Origin: Pasteurellaceae bacterium | Lineage (GTDB): Bacteria; Pseudomonadota; Gammaproteobacteria; Enterobacterales; Pasteurellaceae | Direction: 5' to 3' | Assembly (NCBI GenBank): GCA_030527795.1 | Contig: JAUNAB010000016.1 | Coordinates: forward strand, 1-44,262 | DNA: 44,262 nt | Shown here: positions 33,686-43,693 of the stretch, one piece after another | How positions within the stretch are numbered: position 1 is the stretch's first letter | How the letters are laid out: the number at the start of each line of letters is the position of its first letter | Translations under genes and position numbers: made by a program | The notes under the pieces: generated by a model | What the model saw: only the letters and a program-made list of their open reading frames with translations | Databases searched by the model: none | Told to the model about the DNA's origin: nothing

Positions 33686-36169
33686 TTAAGCTGCCTTTTC
33701 TACTTTAACGGCACATTTTTTAAAGTCAGTTTCTTTTGAAATCGGATCAGTCGCATCTAAGGTTAAATTATTTGCGAGCTGACCTGCATCAAAGAAAGTA
33801 GTAAAAATAAGCCCTTCAGGCACTTTATTCCGCCCACGTGTATCTAAATAGGATACCATTTCACCGCGGCGAGAAATCACTTTGATTTTATCGCCATGGC
33901 GTAAACCACGTTTTTCAGCATCCGTTGGGTGCATCCACACCAAGTTATTCGGGAATGCACGATGCAATTCTGGCACACGACGCGTCATTGAACCTGTATG
34001 CCAATGTTCAAGTACACGCCCAGTAGAAAGCCATAAATCATATTCCGCATCTGGCATTTCCGCAGGCGGTTCATAAGGCACGGCTAAAATAATGGCTTTG
34101 CCATCTTTTTGCCCATAGAATCGCACCCCTTCCCCTGCTTTCACATAAGGATCATAGCCTTCACGGTAACGCCATAAGGTTTCTTTTCCATCCACCACAG
34201 GCCAACGCAAGCCACGTGCTTTATGATACATATCAAATGGGGCTAAATCGTGTCCATGTCCGCGGCCAAATGACGCATATTCTTCAAACAATCCTTTATG
34301 CAAATAGAAACCAAAATGCTCAGACTCATCATTCAAACGCCCTTCAAGTTCAGAAAGTGGGTATTTATCTACTTCGCCATTTTTGAACAAGATTTCGTAC
34401 AATGTTTTATCACGGTATTCAGGCATTTGTGCAATTAATTCTTCTTCCCAAACTTCTGACACTTTAAAATATTTAGAAAATTCAACAAGTTGCCATAAAT
34501 CTGATTTTGCTTCACCTGGCGCTTTAACTTGTTGACGCCAGAATTGTGTACGCCGTTCCGCATTACCATAAGCCCCTTCTTTTTCAACCCACATCGCCGT
34601 TGGTAGCATTAAATCCGCGGATAACGCACTCACTGTCGGATAAGGATCAGAAACCACCACAAAATTACGCTCATCACGCCAACCTGGTAAACGTTCTTGC
34701 TGAATATTCGGCCCCGCTTGCATATTGTTGTTACACATTACCCAATAAGCATTTAATTTGCCATCTTTCAATGCTCTGTCTTGTGCAACGGCGTGCATTC
34801 CCACCTTGTCAGAAATCGTGCCTTTTGGCAATTTCCAAATTTGCTCCGCTTTTTCGCGGTGTTGTGGGTTAGTCACCACCATATCAGCAGGTAAACGATG
34901 TGCAAAGGATCCCACTTCCCGTGCCGTACCACAAGCAGAAGGTTGCCCCGTTAATGAAAAAGGTCCACAACCGGGAAGGGAAATTTTGCCCGTTAATAAA
35001 TGGACGTTATAGGCTAAATGATTCACCCAAACCCCACGAGTATGTTGATTAAAGCCCATCGTCCACAAAGACATAATTTTTAATTTGGGATCAGCATATA
35101 ACTTCGCCAATTCTTCTAATTGACTGACAGGCACACCACTTAACTCACTGGCTTTTTCCGCAGTATATTCGGACACGAATTTTTTATATTCATCAAAATT
35201 ACTGTCGTACATTTTTCCCGCGGTTGCTACATTTTTTGCTGCCTGCTCAAGGGGATGCGTTGCACGCAAGCCGTAACCAATATCTGTTTCTCCACGTTTA
35301 ATATTGGTGTGTTTACTAACAAAATCGTGATCAACAGCATCGTGCTGGATAATGTAATTTGCAATGTAATTTAAAATCGCAAGATCGCCTTGGGGCTTAA
35401 ACACAATACCCAAATCTGCCAATTCAAACGAACGATGCTCAAAAGTAGAAAGCACCACCACTTTTACATTTGGGTTAGATAAACGGCGATCGGTAATACG
35501 CGACCACAAAATCGGGTGCATTTCCGCCATATTAGAACCCCATAGTACTAAGACATCGGCCTGTTCAAAATCGTTATAGCATCCCATTGGTTCATCCATA
35601 CCAAAAGTACGCATAAAACCGACCGCGGCAGATGCCATACAATGCCGTGCGTTAGGGTCAACATTGTTTGAACGAAAGCCTGCTTTATATAATTTGTTTT
35701 TCGCATAGCCTTCAAAAATGGTTGATTGCCCCGAACTAAACATTCCCACCGCATTACGCCCGTTGGTTTTCAACGCCGCTTTAAATTTCTCCGCCATAAT
35801 CGTAAAGGCTTGCTCCCAACTGACAGGGGCAAAATCACCATTTTTATCGTATTTACCGTCCTTCATTCGCAACATTGGTTGAGTTAAACGGTCTTTACCA
35901 TACATAATTTTGGGCAAAAAATAACCTTTAATGCAATTAAGACCGCGGTTGACTTCCGCATCAGGATCGCCCTGCGATGCCACCACGCGACCATCGCGTG
36001 TTCCCACTAACACACCACAGCCCGTACCACAAAAACGACAAACCGCTTTGTCCCATTTAATATCATTTTCAACAGCTTCAACATTTTTAATTGGAATTGA
36101 GATTCCTGCGACTGTTGCAGCGGCGATTGCTGCATTCGCTTTCATAAAGTCACGGCGACTTAATTGCAT
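33686..36169 (-). CDS. napA: periplasmic nitrate reductase catalytic subunit NapA
   Basis: NapA reduces nitrate to nitrite in the periplasm using a molybdenum bis-MGD cofactor and one [4Fe-4S] cluster. The 827 residues are typical. The Tat signal is [18 protein letters not shown]. The cluster ligands are CRFCGTGC at residues 44-51 and a later cysteine in NRGLNCIKG. The Mo-ligating cysteine is in [14 protein letters not shown] repeat core at 35942 encodes Arg-Gly of NRGLNC, next to the fourth cluster cysteine. The gene follows napD and precedes napG. Confidence 0.98.
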   Translation of the reverse strand: MQLSRRDFMKANAAIAAATVAGISIPIKNVEAVENDIKWDKAVCRFCGTGCGVLVGTRDGRVVASQGDPDAEVNRGLNCIKGYFLPKIMYGKDRLTQPMLRMKDGKYDKNGDFAPVSWEQAFTIMAEKFKAALKTNGRNAVGMFSSGQSTIFEGYAKNKLYKAGFRSNNVDPNARHCMASAAVGFMRTFGMDEPMGCYNDFEQADVLVLWGSNMAEMHPILWSRITDRRLSNPNVKVVVLSTFEHRSFELADLGIVFKPQGDLAILNYIANYIIQHDAVDHDFVSKHTNIKRGETDIGYGLRATHPLEQAAKNVATAGKMYDSNFDEYKKFVSEYTAEKASELSGVPVSQLEELAKLYADPKLKIMSLWTMGFNQHTRGVWVNHLAYNVHLLTGKISLPGCGPFSLTGQPSACGTAREVGSFAHRLPADMVVTNPQHREKAEQIWKLPKGTISDKVGMHAVAQDRALKDGKLNAYWVMCNNNMQAGPNIQQERLPGWRDERNFVVVSDPYPTVSALSADLMLPTAMWVEKEGAYGNAERRTQFWRQQVKAPGEAKSDLWQLVEFSKYFKVSEVWEEELIAQMPEYRDKTLYEILFKNGEVDKYPLSELEGRLNDESEHFGFYLHKGLFEEYASFGRGHGHDLAPFDMYHKARGLRWPVVDGKETLWRYREGYDPYVKAGEGVRFYGQKDGKAIILAVPYEPPAEMPDAEYDLWLSTGRVLEHWHTGSMTRRVPELHRAFPNNLVWMHPTDAEKRGLRHGDKIKVISRRGEMVSYLDTRGRNKVPEGLIFTTFFDAGQLANNLTLDATDPISKETDFKKCAVKVEKAA

Positions 36170-36198
36170 AGCGTTTCCCCCACTATTTTAAAATATAA

Positions 36199-36486
36199 CT
36201 ATTGTTCCGCTTGAGAACCTAAATCTTCTTCGTGATACACCAAAGACACGTTAATCACACCTTCCAAATTACGTGCATCTTCCATTTGATTAAGCAATTG
36301 ACGTTGATGATGCGATTGCATTACCACTACCAATTTCCCTTTTTCCGCTTCCACTGCGGGAATTTCGGTATTTTCAATCACTAATAACGCCTTTTGCACT
36401 TGTGCTAATTTTTCAGGGCGACATTGCACCACTAACCCACAAACGTGCCACTGGCTCGCTGATTGCATTGAATTTTCTTGTTTCAT
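36199..36486 (-). CDS. napD: NapA chaperone NapD
   Basis: NapD binds the NapA Tat signal peptide and prevents premature export. I choose the ATG at 36486 (MKQENSMQSASQWHVCGLVV, 95 residues) because it overlaps the napF stop as ATGA; a second ATG six codons later is also possible. The motifs HVCGLVVQCRPEKL and the ending LVYHEEDLG fit the family. The longer frame to 36552 lies within napF. Confidence 0.93.
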   Translation of the reverse strand: MKQENSMQSASQWHVCGLVVQCRPEKLAQVQKALLVIENTEIPAVEAEKGKLVVVMQSHHQRQLLNQMEDARNLEGVINVSLVYHEEDLGSQAEQ

Positions 36487-37022
36487 TCTATTTCTAAATT
36501 GGTATTCAAGGTTATTATTGCTATCGCATTTGTCGGGCAACTGGTTAAACACGCCCCACAGCCATTACAGCAATCCAAATCCACCTGTGGCTGAGCAACT
36601 TTGCCTAAACTTAAGCGAAAACGAATCGCATTATTCGAACAGCTATCGCCACAACTACGACATTCAATTTGATGTTGGCTCAAACAGGTGTGTTTAATTC
36701 CAATCTTATGCGTCCACGCAGGCATCTCAACGGGGCGAAATAAAGGTTGCGGACAATGTTCAACACATTGACGGCAGAACGTACATTCCCCTTGCGAAAA
36801 ATCGATTTCTGGTAACCCATTTGCTCCCCAAACAATAATTCGACTTTCACAGACAGAAAAACAATCGCCACAAGCGGTGCAATCTTGCACAAATTCAGTC
36901 TCGCTTAATGCCCACGGCAAACGAATGGGGTTTAGCCCTTGTTGCTGTTCTTGCACGGATTGCAAACTCTGCAAAAACTTACCGCGTAAAAACTGGCGAC
37001 GTGCAAGCGAATGTTCTGCCAT
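36483..37022 (-). CDS. napF: ferredoxin-type protein NapF
   Basis: NapF is a cytoplasmic iron-sulfur protein thought to help assemble or activate NapA. The 179 residues have [4Fe-4S] motifs CTACGDCFSVCE, CTFCRQCVEHCP and CNGCGACLTSCP, plus an extra CRSCGDSC segment. The N terminus MAEHSLARRQFLRGKFL carries a twin arginine but no hydrophobic stretch, so export is unlikely. It is the first gene of the nap operon, with a long regulatory region upstream. Confidence 0.95.
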   Translation of the reverse strand: MAEHSLARRQFLRGKFLQSLQSVQEQQQGLNPIRLPWALSETEFVQDCTACGDCFSVCESRIIVWGANGLPEIDFSQGECTFCRQCVEHCPQPLFRPVEMPAWTHKIGIKHTCLSQHQIECRSCGDSCSNNAIRFRLSLGKVAQPQVDLDCCNGCGACLTSCPTNAIAIITLNTNLEIE

Positions 37023-37125
37023 TGCCCCACCTTAAAACACACCATTAAAGTTGGCGTATTATCAAGAATATTTAATTCTTTATAATCACTCTAAGGGGGT
37101 ATTTAACAAAAAATCTAATAAATTA

Positions 37126-37139
37126 TTGACTTAAATCAA
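37126..37139 (-). promoter_or_regulatory. FNR-type site of the nap operon
   Basis: TTGACTTAAATCAA differs from the FNR consensus by one base. It lies about 110 bases upstream of napF. If its centre is at -41.5, the predicted start is near 37091, with TTAAAT at the -10 position, consistent with class II activation. GGGGTA near 37096 (TACCCC on the minus strand) might be part of a NarP heptamer, but I cannot assign a full 7-2-7 site. Confidence 0.62.
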
Positions 37140-37179
37140 GCAATTACTAGCGGAAATATCAGTAGAGAAAGGAAATATT

Positions 37180-37227
37180 GAAAAAACCGCGGTTAAAAAT
37201 TTAAACGTTTTTTTGACCGCGGTTTGA
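37180..37227 (-). terminator. paired-repeat hairpin after the Sel1-repeat gene
   Basis: AAAAAACCGCGGTTAAAAAT and the inverted TTTTTTTGACCGCGGTTT (exact cores 37186-37193 and 37216-37223) surround a TTAAACG spacer. The element is 23 bases past the stop of the Sel1-repeat gene, which it probably terminates, insulating the nap promoter region. Confidence 0.75.
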
Positions 37228-37249
37228 GCTAAAAATACATTTTAGGGCA

Positions 37250-38659
37250 TTATTTTGCCAAGTTTTTTTGCTGACTAAGTTGTTGATACAGCTCACAGCT
37301 ATTGCTTAATTTTTCACGACAACTGGTTTTGAAATAATCAAGGCTTTTGCTCAAATCATAATATTGACTTTGCGGATTGCTATACACAAACCCCAAAATA
37401 TAACTCGCACGAGCAGGTTGCTGTGCAAGCGACTGCTGTGCCAAATGAATACTCTGTTCAATATCTTGTGGCACGCCACGCCCAATTAAATACATTCCCG
37501 CTAACATTAATTGGCTATCCACATTATGCTGTTCTAACGCCTGTTTAAACCATTTTGCTGCCCATTGATCATCTTGCTTCACATAATGACCGTCTAAATA
37601 AAGATGCCCTAATTTAACTTGGGCTTCCGCCATATTTTGTGCCGCACTTTTTTCTAACCACGGAATCGCTTTTTGCCCATTGGGCTTGTGCTGTTTATCC
37701 GACAAGTAAAAAAGTGCTAAATCATATTGTGCTTTAGCATAATTCTGCTGTGCAGACTTTTCTAACCATTGCTGTGCTTTGTGATGATTTACAGCTACAC
37801 CTTTTCCCCATAAATACATCATTCCTACACGCCATTGTCCTTCAGCAGAATTGAGATCGGCCATTTTCTGAAAAATCTTAAAAGCTTGTGAATCACTTTG
37901 TTGAATACCTTCGCCAGAATAATACATCACGCCCAAAGTTGCCAACGCAGGCAAATAGTTCATCTCAGCGGCTTGCTTGATCCATTCGCTTGCTTGCCAA
38001 TCATTTTGCTTTACCCAACGCCCTTGCAAATAATGCATCCCTAATTGGTACATTGCTCTCGGATCGCCTTGTGCTGCTGCGGCTCGCAACCAGTTTTCCG
38101 CTTCTTTCTGGTTGCTTTCGCCCCCTAACTGATTGCCATATAGCTCACTTAAATTTAATAAGGCTTGGGGTAAACCTTTTTCAGCGAGTTTCTTATTGTA
38201 TTCAATCGCCTTATCCAAATTTTTAGCAACGCCGACCCCATTTTGGTACATTGTCGCCAGATTGAGCATCGCTGCCTCATTCCCCAAACTTGCCGCTTGC
38301 TGATAATAATAGAAGGCTTTTGACAAATCCCGCTCAACGCCTCGCCCGTCAATATACGCAATCCCTAAATGCAAATAGGCATTATCTAGCTTTTGCTGAA
38401 CCGCCTTGCGATACCATTCCACCGCTAATGACGCATCTTGTTTAACCCCGTATTGTGCATAGTAATAAACATCGCCCAATTTATCTTGCGCCTTCGCATC
38501 TCCCGCGTCTGCTTGTTGTTGCAGTTTACGCACAATCTGCTGATCTTTTGCTTGCTGTGTCTGTTTCTCATTTGGCTTCGCAGCTAGCGTTGGGCTTTCT
38601 GTGGCATAGCTTATTGTCGCGGCTCCCCATAACAATAAGGCAATATACATTTTCTTCAT
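37250..38659 (-). CDS. secreted Sel1-repeat protein
   Basis: The 469-residue protein has a Sec signal peptide (MKKMYIALLLWGAATISYA). It is then made almost wholly of Sel1-type TPR-like repeats of about 36 residues. I count about eleven, each with a pattern such as LGxxYxxGxGVxxDxxKAxxWxxKAA; examples are YIDGRGVERDLSKAFYYY and YLWGKGVAVNHHKAQQWLEK. Such solenoids mediate protein-protein contacts in the periplasm or outside the cell. No enzymatic motif is seen. It diverges from narQ with a 120-base gap. The partner is unknown. Confidence 0.87.
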   Translation of the reverse strand: MKKMYIALLLWGAATISYATESPTLAAKPNEKQTQQAKDQQIVRKLQQQADAGDAKAQDKLGDVYYYAQYGVKQDASLAVEWYRKAVQQKLDNAYLHLGIAYIDGRGVERDLSKAFYYYQQAASLGNEAAMLNLATMYQNGVGVAKNLDKAIEYNKKLAEKGLPQALLNLSELYGNQLGGESNQKEAENWLRAAAAQGDPRAMYQLGMHYLQGRWVKQNDWQASEWIKQAAEMNYLPALATLGVMYYSGEGIQQSDSQAFKIFQKMADLNSAEGQWRVGMMYLWGKGVAVNHHKAQQWLEKSAQQNYAKAQYDLALFYLSDKQHKPNGQKAIPWLEKSAAQNMAEAQVKLGHLYLDGHYVKQDDQWAAKWFKQALEQHNVDSQLMLAGMYLIGRGVPQDIEQSIHLAQQSLAQQPARASYILGFVYSNPQSQYYDLSKSLDYFKTSCREKLSNSCELYQQLSQQKNLAK

Positions 38660-38705
38660 TATTTATTCCGATAAAACCTCTCTAAGATTGAGCTTAATTA
38701 TAGCT

Positions 38706-38722
38706 TAACCGCGGTCTTTTTT
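38706..38722 (+). repeat. repeat copy in the narQ / Sel1 divergent region
   Basis: AACCGCGGTCTTTTTTT: exact core 38708-38715, but the right flank is T-rich rather than CAAAAA. It is 72 bases before the narQ start. Confidence 0.6.
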
Positions 38723-38779
38723 TTCAATGTTTTTTGATGCTACAATGCACTACGATTTTTTAAACGCAACAACGCTATT

Positions 38780-40483
38780 GTGAATGTAAAACATTCTGTT
38801 TCAAAACGGATCGCCTATTATTTATACGCTATCATTGGCTTTACTGGGCTTATCACCGCATTAAGTATTGCCATTATGATAAGTAATAAATCTGATGCAC
38901 AAATGATTAACGTGTCAGGTTCATTACGTATGCAAGCCTACCGCCTATTACACACAATGGAATACGAACCCGATACGCTCGAATTGGGGTTGCGCCAATA
39001 TCAAACAACATTACATTCATCACTCTTTTCAAATTTACAATCTCAACTCTGGACACCAAGTTCGGTTAAAAATGCTTACCAAAACCTGATTGTCGAATGG
39101 CAGCAGATGGAAACTTATGCTCAAAGGCAACAACAGCAAGCCTATCGGCAAAATATTAGCCATTATGTGATGCAAGTAGATCAATTTGTCTTTGCGCTAC
39201 AACGTTTCGCCGAGCATAAACAAAGTTTGGCGCTTGGCATTATCATCTTCGCAATGCTGGTTATTTTAGTGATGGTTTCTTATGTCATTTGGTTTACCCG
39301 CAGTAAAGTTGTACGCCCGTTGCAGAAACTCACACGTGCGACGGCACAAATGCAGATGCACCAATTTAATCATATTCCACTCGATACCGCGGATCAGTCT
39401 GAGCTTGGCATTTTAGGACGAGTGTTTACCCAAATGTCAGGCGAATTACACAAACTTTATATGAATTTAGAAGGTAAAGTGAATGAAAAAACGCAAAAAC
39501 TCAATCAGCTTAATCATTCCCTATCAACCTTGTATCACTGTTCCCAACAGTTAAGCGGTTCAGATATTGATCAAGCCAAGCTTCACGATGTTCTGCAACA
39601 AATTATGATTAGCGAGCACTTACGAGCCATTGAATTAGATTTAATTGGGGCAGAACATTGGAATATTCAATTAGGCGAAGAAAATCCGCATTTTACTTGG
39701 CAACAACAAGCCATTAGTTTAAACGAACAGCAACTCGGCAACTTACGCTGGCAAACGGGTTTACCTTGTGCCGATCCTCGCACAATGGACAATTTAGTAC
39801 AAATTCTAGCTCGGGCATTGTACTTCAACCAAACTCAACGTCAGCAACAACAACTGTTGCTAATGGAAGAACGCTCAATCATTGCACGCGAACTTCACGA
39901 CTCACTCGCACAAGTGCTAGCATTTTTGCAAATCCAATTAACCCTACTAAAAAATCATCTCAATAAACAAACAAATGAGCAAAGCAAAACCTACAGCCTT
40001 GCCATTCTAAATGAGTTTGAACAAGCTCTGCGTGATGGACATACCCAATTACGGGAATTATTAACCACTTTTCGCTTGACGATTCAAGAAGCGAACTTAC
40101 AATTAGCATTACAACAAGTGATTGATTCACTCCGTTCGCAAACAGATATTCAATTATCGCTAGTTTGTAGCTTGCCATCACAACTGTTTAACGCCCAACA
40201 GCAAGTCCACGCACTGCAAATTGTGCGAGAAGCACTGCTCAACGCGATTAAACATTCGCACGCACATTGCATTGAAATTATCGCCCACACCAATGCGGAA
40301 GGGGAAAATGAAATTATCGTGCGGGATGATGGCATTGGCATTGCCAGTTTACACGAACCTGACGGGCATTACGGCTTAAATATTATGCAAGAACGTAGCG
40401 CACAACTTAATGCAACCTTGATGATAACCAATAGAATAACAGGCGGTGTGGAAGTAAAATTGCTCCTACCGAATACCATTTAA
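38780..40483 (+). CDS. narQ: nitrate/nitrite sensor histidine kinase NarQ
   Basis: NarQ senses periplasmic nitrate and nitrite and phosphorylates NarP/NarL-type regulators. Two membrane helices flank a periplasmic domain that begins with the P-box NVSGSLRMQAYRL; Arg50 matches the nitrate-contacting arginine of E. coli NarQ. A HAMP domain follows helix 2. The HisKA_3 domain has RELHDSLAQVLAFLQ with the phosphorylated histidine, and the ATPase has REALLNAIKHSHA and VRDDGIGI. The start codon is GTG and the length 567. NarP is not in this window. Its closeness to nap fits control of that operon. Confidence 0.95.
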   Translation: MNVKHSVSKRIAYYLYAIIGFTGLITALSIAIMISNKSDAQMINVSGSLRMQAYRLLHTMEYEPDTLELGLRQYQTTLHSSLFSNLQSQLWTPSSVKNAYQNLIVEWQQMETYAQRQQQQAYRQNISHYVMQVDQFVFALQRFAEHKQSLALGIIIFAMLVILVMVSYVIWFTRSKVVRPLQKLTRATAQMQMHQFNHIPLDTADQSELGILGRVFTQMSGELHKLYMNLEGKVNEKTQKLNQLNHSLSTLYHCSQQLSGSDIDQAKLHDVLQQIMISEHLRAIELDLIGAEHWNIQLGEENPHFTWQQQAISLNEQQLGNLRWQTGLPCADPRTMDNLVQILARALYFNQTQRQQQQLLLMEERSIIARELHDSLAQVLAFLQIQLTLLKNHLNKQTNEQSKTYSLAILNEFEQALRDGHTQLRELLTTFRLTIQEANLQLALQQVIDSLRSQTDIQLSLVCSLPSQLFNAQQQVHALQIVREALLNAIKHSHAHCIEIIAHTNAEGENEIIVRDDGIGIASLHEPDGHYGLNIMQERSAQLNATLMITNRITGGVEVKLLLPNTI

Positions 40484-41019
40484 TGAAAATACGCAAAGCA
40501 GCCGCGGGCGATTTAGCTCGCATCGTAGAAATTTATAACCAAGCGATCCCCACACGAGCCATTACCGCAGATTTAACGCCCGTGACGGTAGCCAGTCGCT
40601 CAGCATGGTTTGACTTTCATTTAACCTCCCCAAGCTATCCAATTTGGGTAATGGAAACGCAGCCCGAAAAAACCGCGGTCAAAAATCCTGCCGTTTTTTT
40701 ATCGCCTGAAATTTTCGGCTGGTTTAGCTTCTCGCCCTTTTATCCACGTGAAGCCTTTGCACAAACAGTAGAAATTAGCCTGTATTTAGATCAACAAAGG
40801 AAAGGACAAGGTTGGGGATCGCAAGCATTGCAATTTATGCAACAAGAGATGCACCATTATGACATTCACACCCTAATGGCTTATGTGATGGAAGAAAATC
40901 ACATTAGCCGCCGTGCCTTTGAAAAGCAGGGCTTCAGCCAATGGGGACGCTATCCTAACATTGCCAATATGGGCGATCGGCTACAAACGTTTCTAATCTA
41001 CGGCTTTCAACAACTTTAG
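40483..41019 (+). CDS. GNAT-family N-acetyltransferase
   Basis: The 178-residue protein is a GNAT acetyltransferase resembling the phosphinothricin/L-amino-acid N-acetyltransferase group. It has MKIRKAAAGDLARIVEIYNQ at the N terminus, the acetyl-CoA loop QQRKGQGWGSQAL, and NHISRRAFEKQGF near the end. Its ATG overlaps the narQ stop, so the pair is coupled. A full repeat (core 40672-40679) lies in the gene and encodes Thr-Ala-Val-Lys-Asn-Pro-Ala-Val-Phe. It falls in a loop between the conserved YPIWVME and FGWFSFSPF strands, so the loop may have been lengthened by the repeat. The substrate cannot be told from sequence. Confidence 0.88.
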   Translation: MKIRKAAAGDLARIVEIYNQAIPTRAITADLTPVTVASRSAWFDFHLTSPSYPIWVMETQPEKTAVKNPAVFLSPEIFGWFSFSPFYPREAFAQTVEISLYLDQQRKGQGWGSQALQFMQQEMHHYDIHTLMAYVMEENHISRRAFEKQGFSQWGRYPNIANMGDRLQTFLIYGFQQL

Positions 41020-41082
41020 GCTTTTGTCAATGCCTACACAATGTTACACTAACGCAATACTATTTATGAAAAGGAAAAATTA

Positions 41083-42795
41083 ATGCGTACAACTCAATAT
41101 TTGCTTTCCACCTTAAAAGAAACCCCAGCCGAAGCATCGGTTGTAAGCCATCAGCTTATGTTACGTGCGGGTTTAATTCGCCCCCTTGCTTCAGGTTTAT
41201 ATACTTGGACACCCACTGGCACCAGAGTATTAAAAAAGGTTGAAAATATTATCCGCGAAGAAATGAACAAAAGCGGAGCATTAGAAGTGGTGATGCCCGT
41301 GGTACAACCTGCTGAACTTTGGCAAGAATCTGAACGTTGGGAACAATATGGACCTGAATTATTGCGTTTTAAAGACCGAGGTAAACGTGATTTCGTTCTG
41401 GGGCCAACCCACGAAGAAGTGATTACTGATTTTGTTCGCCGTGAAGTGAGTTCTTATAAGCAGTTGCCAATCAATTTATACCAAATCCAAACCAAATTCC
41501 GTGATGAAGTCCGCCCACGTTTTGGCGTGATGCGTTCTCGCGAATTCGTAATGAAAGATGCTTACTCTTTCCATACCACACAAGAAAGTTTGCAACAAAC
41601 CTACGATTTGATGTATCAAACTTATTGTAATATTTTCAATCGCTTAGGTTTAGATTTCCGCCCAGTGCAAGCAGACACAGGTTCTATCGGCGGCAGTGCA
41701 TCGCACGAATTCCAAGTGCTTGCACAAAGTGGCGAAGATGATGTGGTATTTTCAACAAAATCCGATTATGCTGCCAATATTGAACTGGCTGAAGCCATTG
41801 CCTTAGGCGAACGTGCCGCACCAACAAAAGCAATGGAATTAATTGATACCCCTCATGCAAAAACCATTGCCGAATTAGTTTCACAATTTAACCTCCCTAT
41901 TGAAAAAACAGTAAAAACGCTGATTGTGAAAGGCTCAGATGAAAAATCGCCTTTAGTTGCCCTGATTATCCGTGGCGATCACGAACTCAATGAAATTAAA
42001 GCCACAAAACTTGAACAAGTCGCTGAGCCCTTTGAATTTGCCAATGAAGACGAAATCAAAACAAAAATTGGTGCAGACGTGGGATCATTAGGGCCGATTA
42101 ATTTAAACATTCCTGTCATTATTGATCGTAGCGTTGCACTCATGAGCGATTTCAGTGCAGGAGCAAATATTGACGGCAAACATTATTTCAACATTAACTG
42201 GGAACGCGATATTCCATTACCGCAAGTGGCTGATTTACGTAATGTCGTTGAAGGCGATCCCAGCCCTGACGGCAAAGGCACATTGCTGATTAAACGCGGT
42301 ATTGAAGTAGGACATATTTTCCAACTAGGCAAAAAATACTCTGCGGCGATGAAAGCGACTGTGCAAGGCGAAGACGGGCGTCCGCTAACAATGACGATGG
42401 GTTGCTACGGAATCGGCGTAACTCGTGTTGTCGCTGCAGCAATCGAACAACGCCATGATGAGCGCGGTATCATTTGGCCATCAGCCATTGCTCCCTTCCA
42501 AATCGCCCTTATTCCAATGAATATGCACAAATCAGAGCTAGTCAGTACCTATGCACAAGAACTCTATCAACAGCTCGCAATTCTTGGTGCAGAAGTACTA
42601 TTTGATGATCGCAACGAACGTGCTGGCGTAATGTTTGCTGATATGGAACTTATTGGTATTCCACATCAAATTATTATCGGCGAGAAAAATCTAAAACAAG
42701 GCGTGGTTGAATACAAAAATCGTGCAACAGGTGAGAAAACCTTGCTCTTATTAGATGAAGTATTAGAATTTTTGAATAAACAAATCAATCCATAA
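41083..42795 (+). CDS. proS: prolyl-tRNA synthetase
   Basis: ProS charges tRNA-Pro. It is a class II enzyme of the bacterial type, 570 residues long, with motif 2 around [19 protein letters not shown] and motif 3 [14 protein letters not shown]. An editing domain of about 180 residues is inserted between (from [16 protein letters not shown] to [12 protein letters not shown]); it hydrolyses mischarged alanyl-tRNA-Pro. AAAAGGAAA precedes the ATG. It is monocistronic or read from narQ after a 63-base gap. Confidence 0.98.
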   Translation: MRTTQYLLSTLKETPAEASVVSHQLMLRAGLIRPLASGLYTWTPTGTRVLKKVENIIREEMNKSGALEVVMPVVQPAELWQESERWEQYGPELLRFKDRGKRDFVLGPTHEEVITDFVRREVSSYKQLPINLYQIQTKFRDEVRPRFGVMRSREFVMKDAYSFHTTQESLQQTYDLMYQTYCNIFNRLGLDFRPVQADTGSIGGSASHEFQVLAQSGEDDVVFSTKSDYAANIELAEAIALGERAAPTKAMELIDTPHAKTIAELVSQFNLPIEKTVKTLIVKGSDEKSPLVALIIRGDHELNEIKATKLEQVAEPFEFANEDEIKTKIGADVGSLGPINLNIPVIIDRSVALMSDFSAGANIDGKHYFNINWERDIPLPQVADLRNVVEGDPSPDGKGTLLIKRGIEVGHIFQLGKKYSAAMKATVQGEDGRPLTMTMGCYGIGVTRVVAAAIEQRHDERGIIWPSAIAPFQIALIPMNMHKSELVSTYAQELYQQLAILGAEVLFDDRNERAGVMFADMELIGIPHQIIIGEKNLKQGVVEYKNRATGEKTLLLLDEVLEFLNKQINP

Positions 42796-42805
42796 CCCCT
42801 AAAAA

Positions 42806-42831
42806 AGGGAAAACGAAATATTGTTTTCCCT
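42806..42831 (+). terminator. probable terminator of proS
   Basis: AGGGAAAAC (42806-42814) pairs with GTTTTCCCT (42823-42831) around GAAATATT, 10 bases after the proS stop. Only an A/T-rich stretch without a long T run follows, so efficiency is uncertain. Confidence 0.6.
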
Positions 42832-42900
42832 AAAATATATTTCCCAATCATTTTTCTAACAATACCCTTTTACTGTAATATACAAAGCACTACCTAATAA

Positions 42901-42943
42901 AAACCGCGGTCAAAAAAACGATTGGACTTTTGATCCGCGGTTT
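42901..42943. repeat. paired head-to-head repeats after proS
   Basis: AAACCGCGGTCAAAAAAA (exact core 42903-42910) faces TTTTGATCCGCGGTTT, an inverted copy of the extra-A variant. The spacer contains CGATTGGAC. It marks the boundary between conserved DNA (proS) and the AT-rich accessory end of the window. Confidence 0.75.
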
Positions 42944-43110
42944 ATGAATAATAAATATACGGGAATTACTAATAATTTTCCTAGACAATTTAAAAAACAT
43001 AATAGAGTAAAATTTATAATGATGCGGTTGCTTGGGAAGAAGGCTGGATTAGAAAAAATGCTCCAAAATTAGCTAAACAATTAGGAATTAGTAAATGTTT
43101 AAAGAAATGA
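42944..43110 (+). pseudogene. decayed C-terminal end of a toxin-like protein
   Basis: Two overlapping frames look like one short coding region broken by an indel. Frame A (42944-43072) begins MNNKYTGITNNFPRQFKKHN. Frame B (43006-43110) reads YNDAVAWEEGWIRKNAPKLA, then a lysine-rich tail and stop. Reading them as continuous needs one missing base near the TTT at 43013-43015. Frame B overlaps the next gene by 16 bases, as polymorphic-toxin tips overlap their immunity genes. No toxin body or delivery domain lies upstream, where the repeat pair and proS are found. I do not recognise the toxin fold; the toxin idea rests on the neighbour. Confidence 0.4.
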
Positions 43111-43693
43111 CAAATCTACAATTTATCAAGAAATCTAGACCTAAATTAAAGGAAGGGGATATTTTTTATTACTATATAAATAATCAATACTATTTTGGTA
43201 TCGTATTACTTACTAAATTAGATCATGAATTAAGTGATAACATTGCCATAACTGTTTTACTTGTTAATTATTCAGAAAGTGATATTAGTAACTTTTCTGT
43301 CAAGTCTCTAGAAGAGAAAATAAAGCAATTATATTTAATAGCCCCTCCCATTGTTATTAATAAAAAAGTTTGGAATTTAGGCTTTTTTGCTAATCTAAAT
43401 AAAAATTTAGATGTTAGTGAAATTTTCAGAAATTTGCGGTTTGAATGTTGGGATCATATCTGTGATTATAAATATAATCATATACATGATATACCTGAAC
43501 CTAAACTATTTGGCAGTAGTGGAGGGTATGCATATGAGGGGTTGAATATTTAATTCAAGTAGGATTAGGATTGCTATATGATGAAAATAAAAACCCTTAT
43601 AGTTATTATATGAATGATGATTTTAAAAAATATCTAAAAGGAAAAGAAATACCCTATTGGTATTATAATACTATTAATAAGCCAAAGATGTAG
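43095..43693 (+). pseudogene. frameshifted immunity-like protein (possibly Imm26 family)
   Basis: The first frame (43095-43553, 152 residues) contains KLKEGDIFYYYINNQYYFGI near residue 14 and LIAPPIVINKKVWNLGFF near residue 88. These recall the Imm26 immunity family of polymorphic toxins, though I cannot verify it. The frame ends at GGYAYEGLNI. One extra base in the GGGG at 43538-43541 would instead continue as VEYLIQVGLGLLYDENKNPY to a stop at 43691-43693, giving about 199 residues. The gene therefore appears broken by a -1 frameshift. It is very AT-rich compared with proS. Confidence 0.55.

Noticed and set aside
37091-37105. A NarL/NarP 7-2-7 site near the nap promoter
   Set aside because: TACCCC on the minus strand resembles a half site, but no second heptamer with correct spacing is visible.
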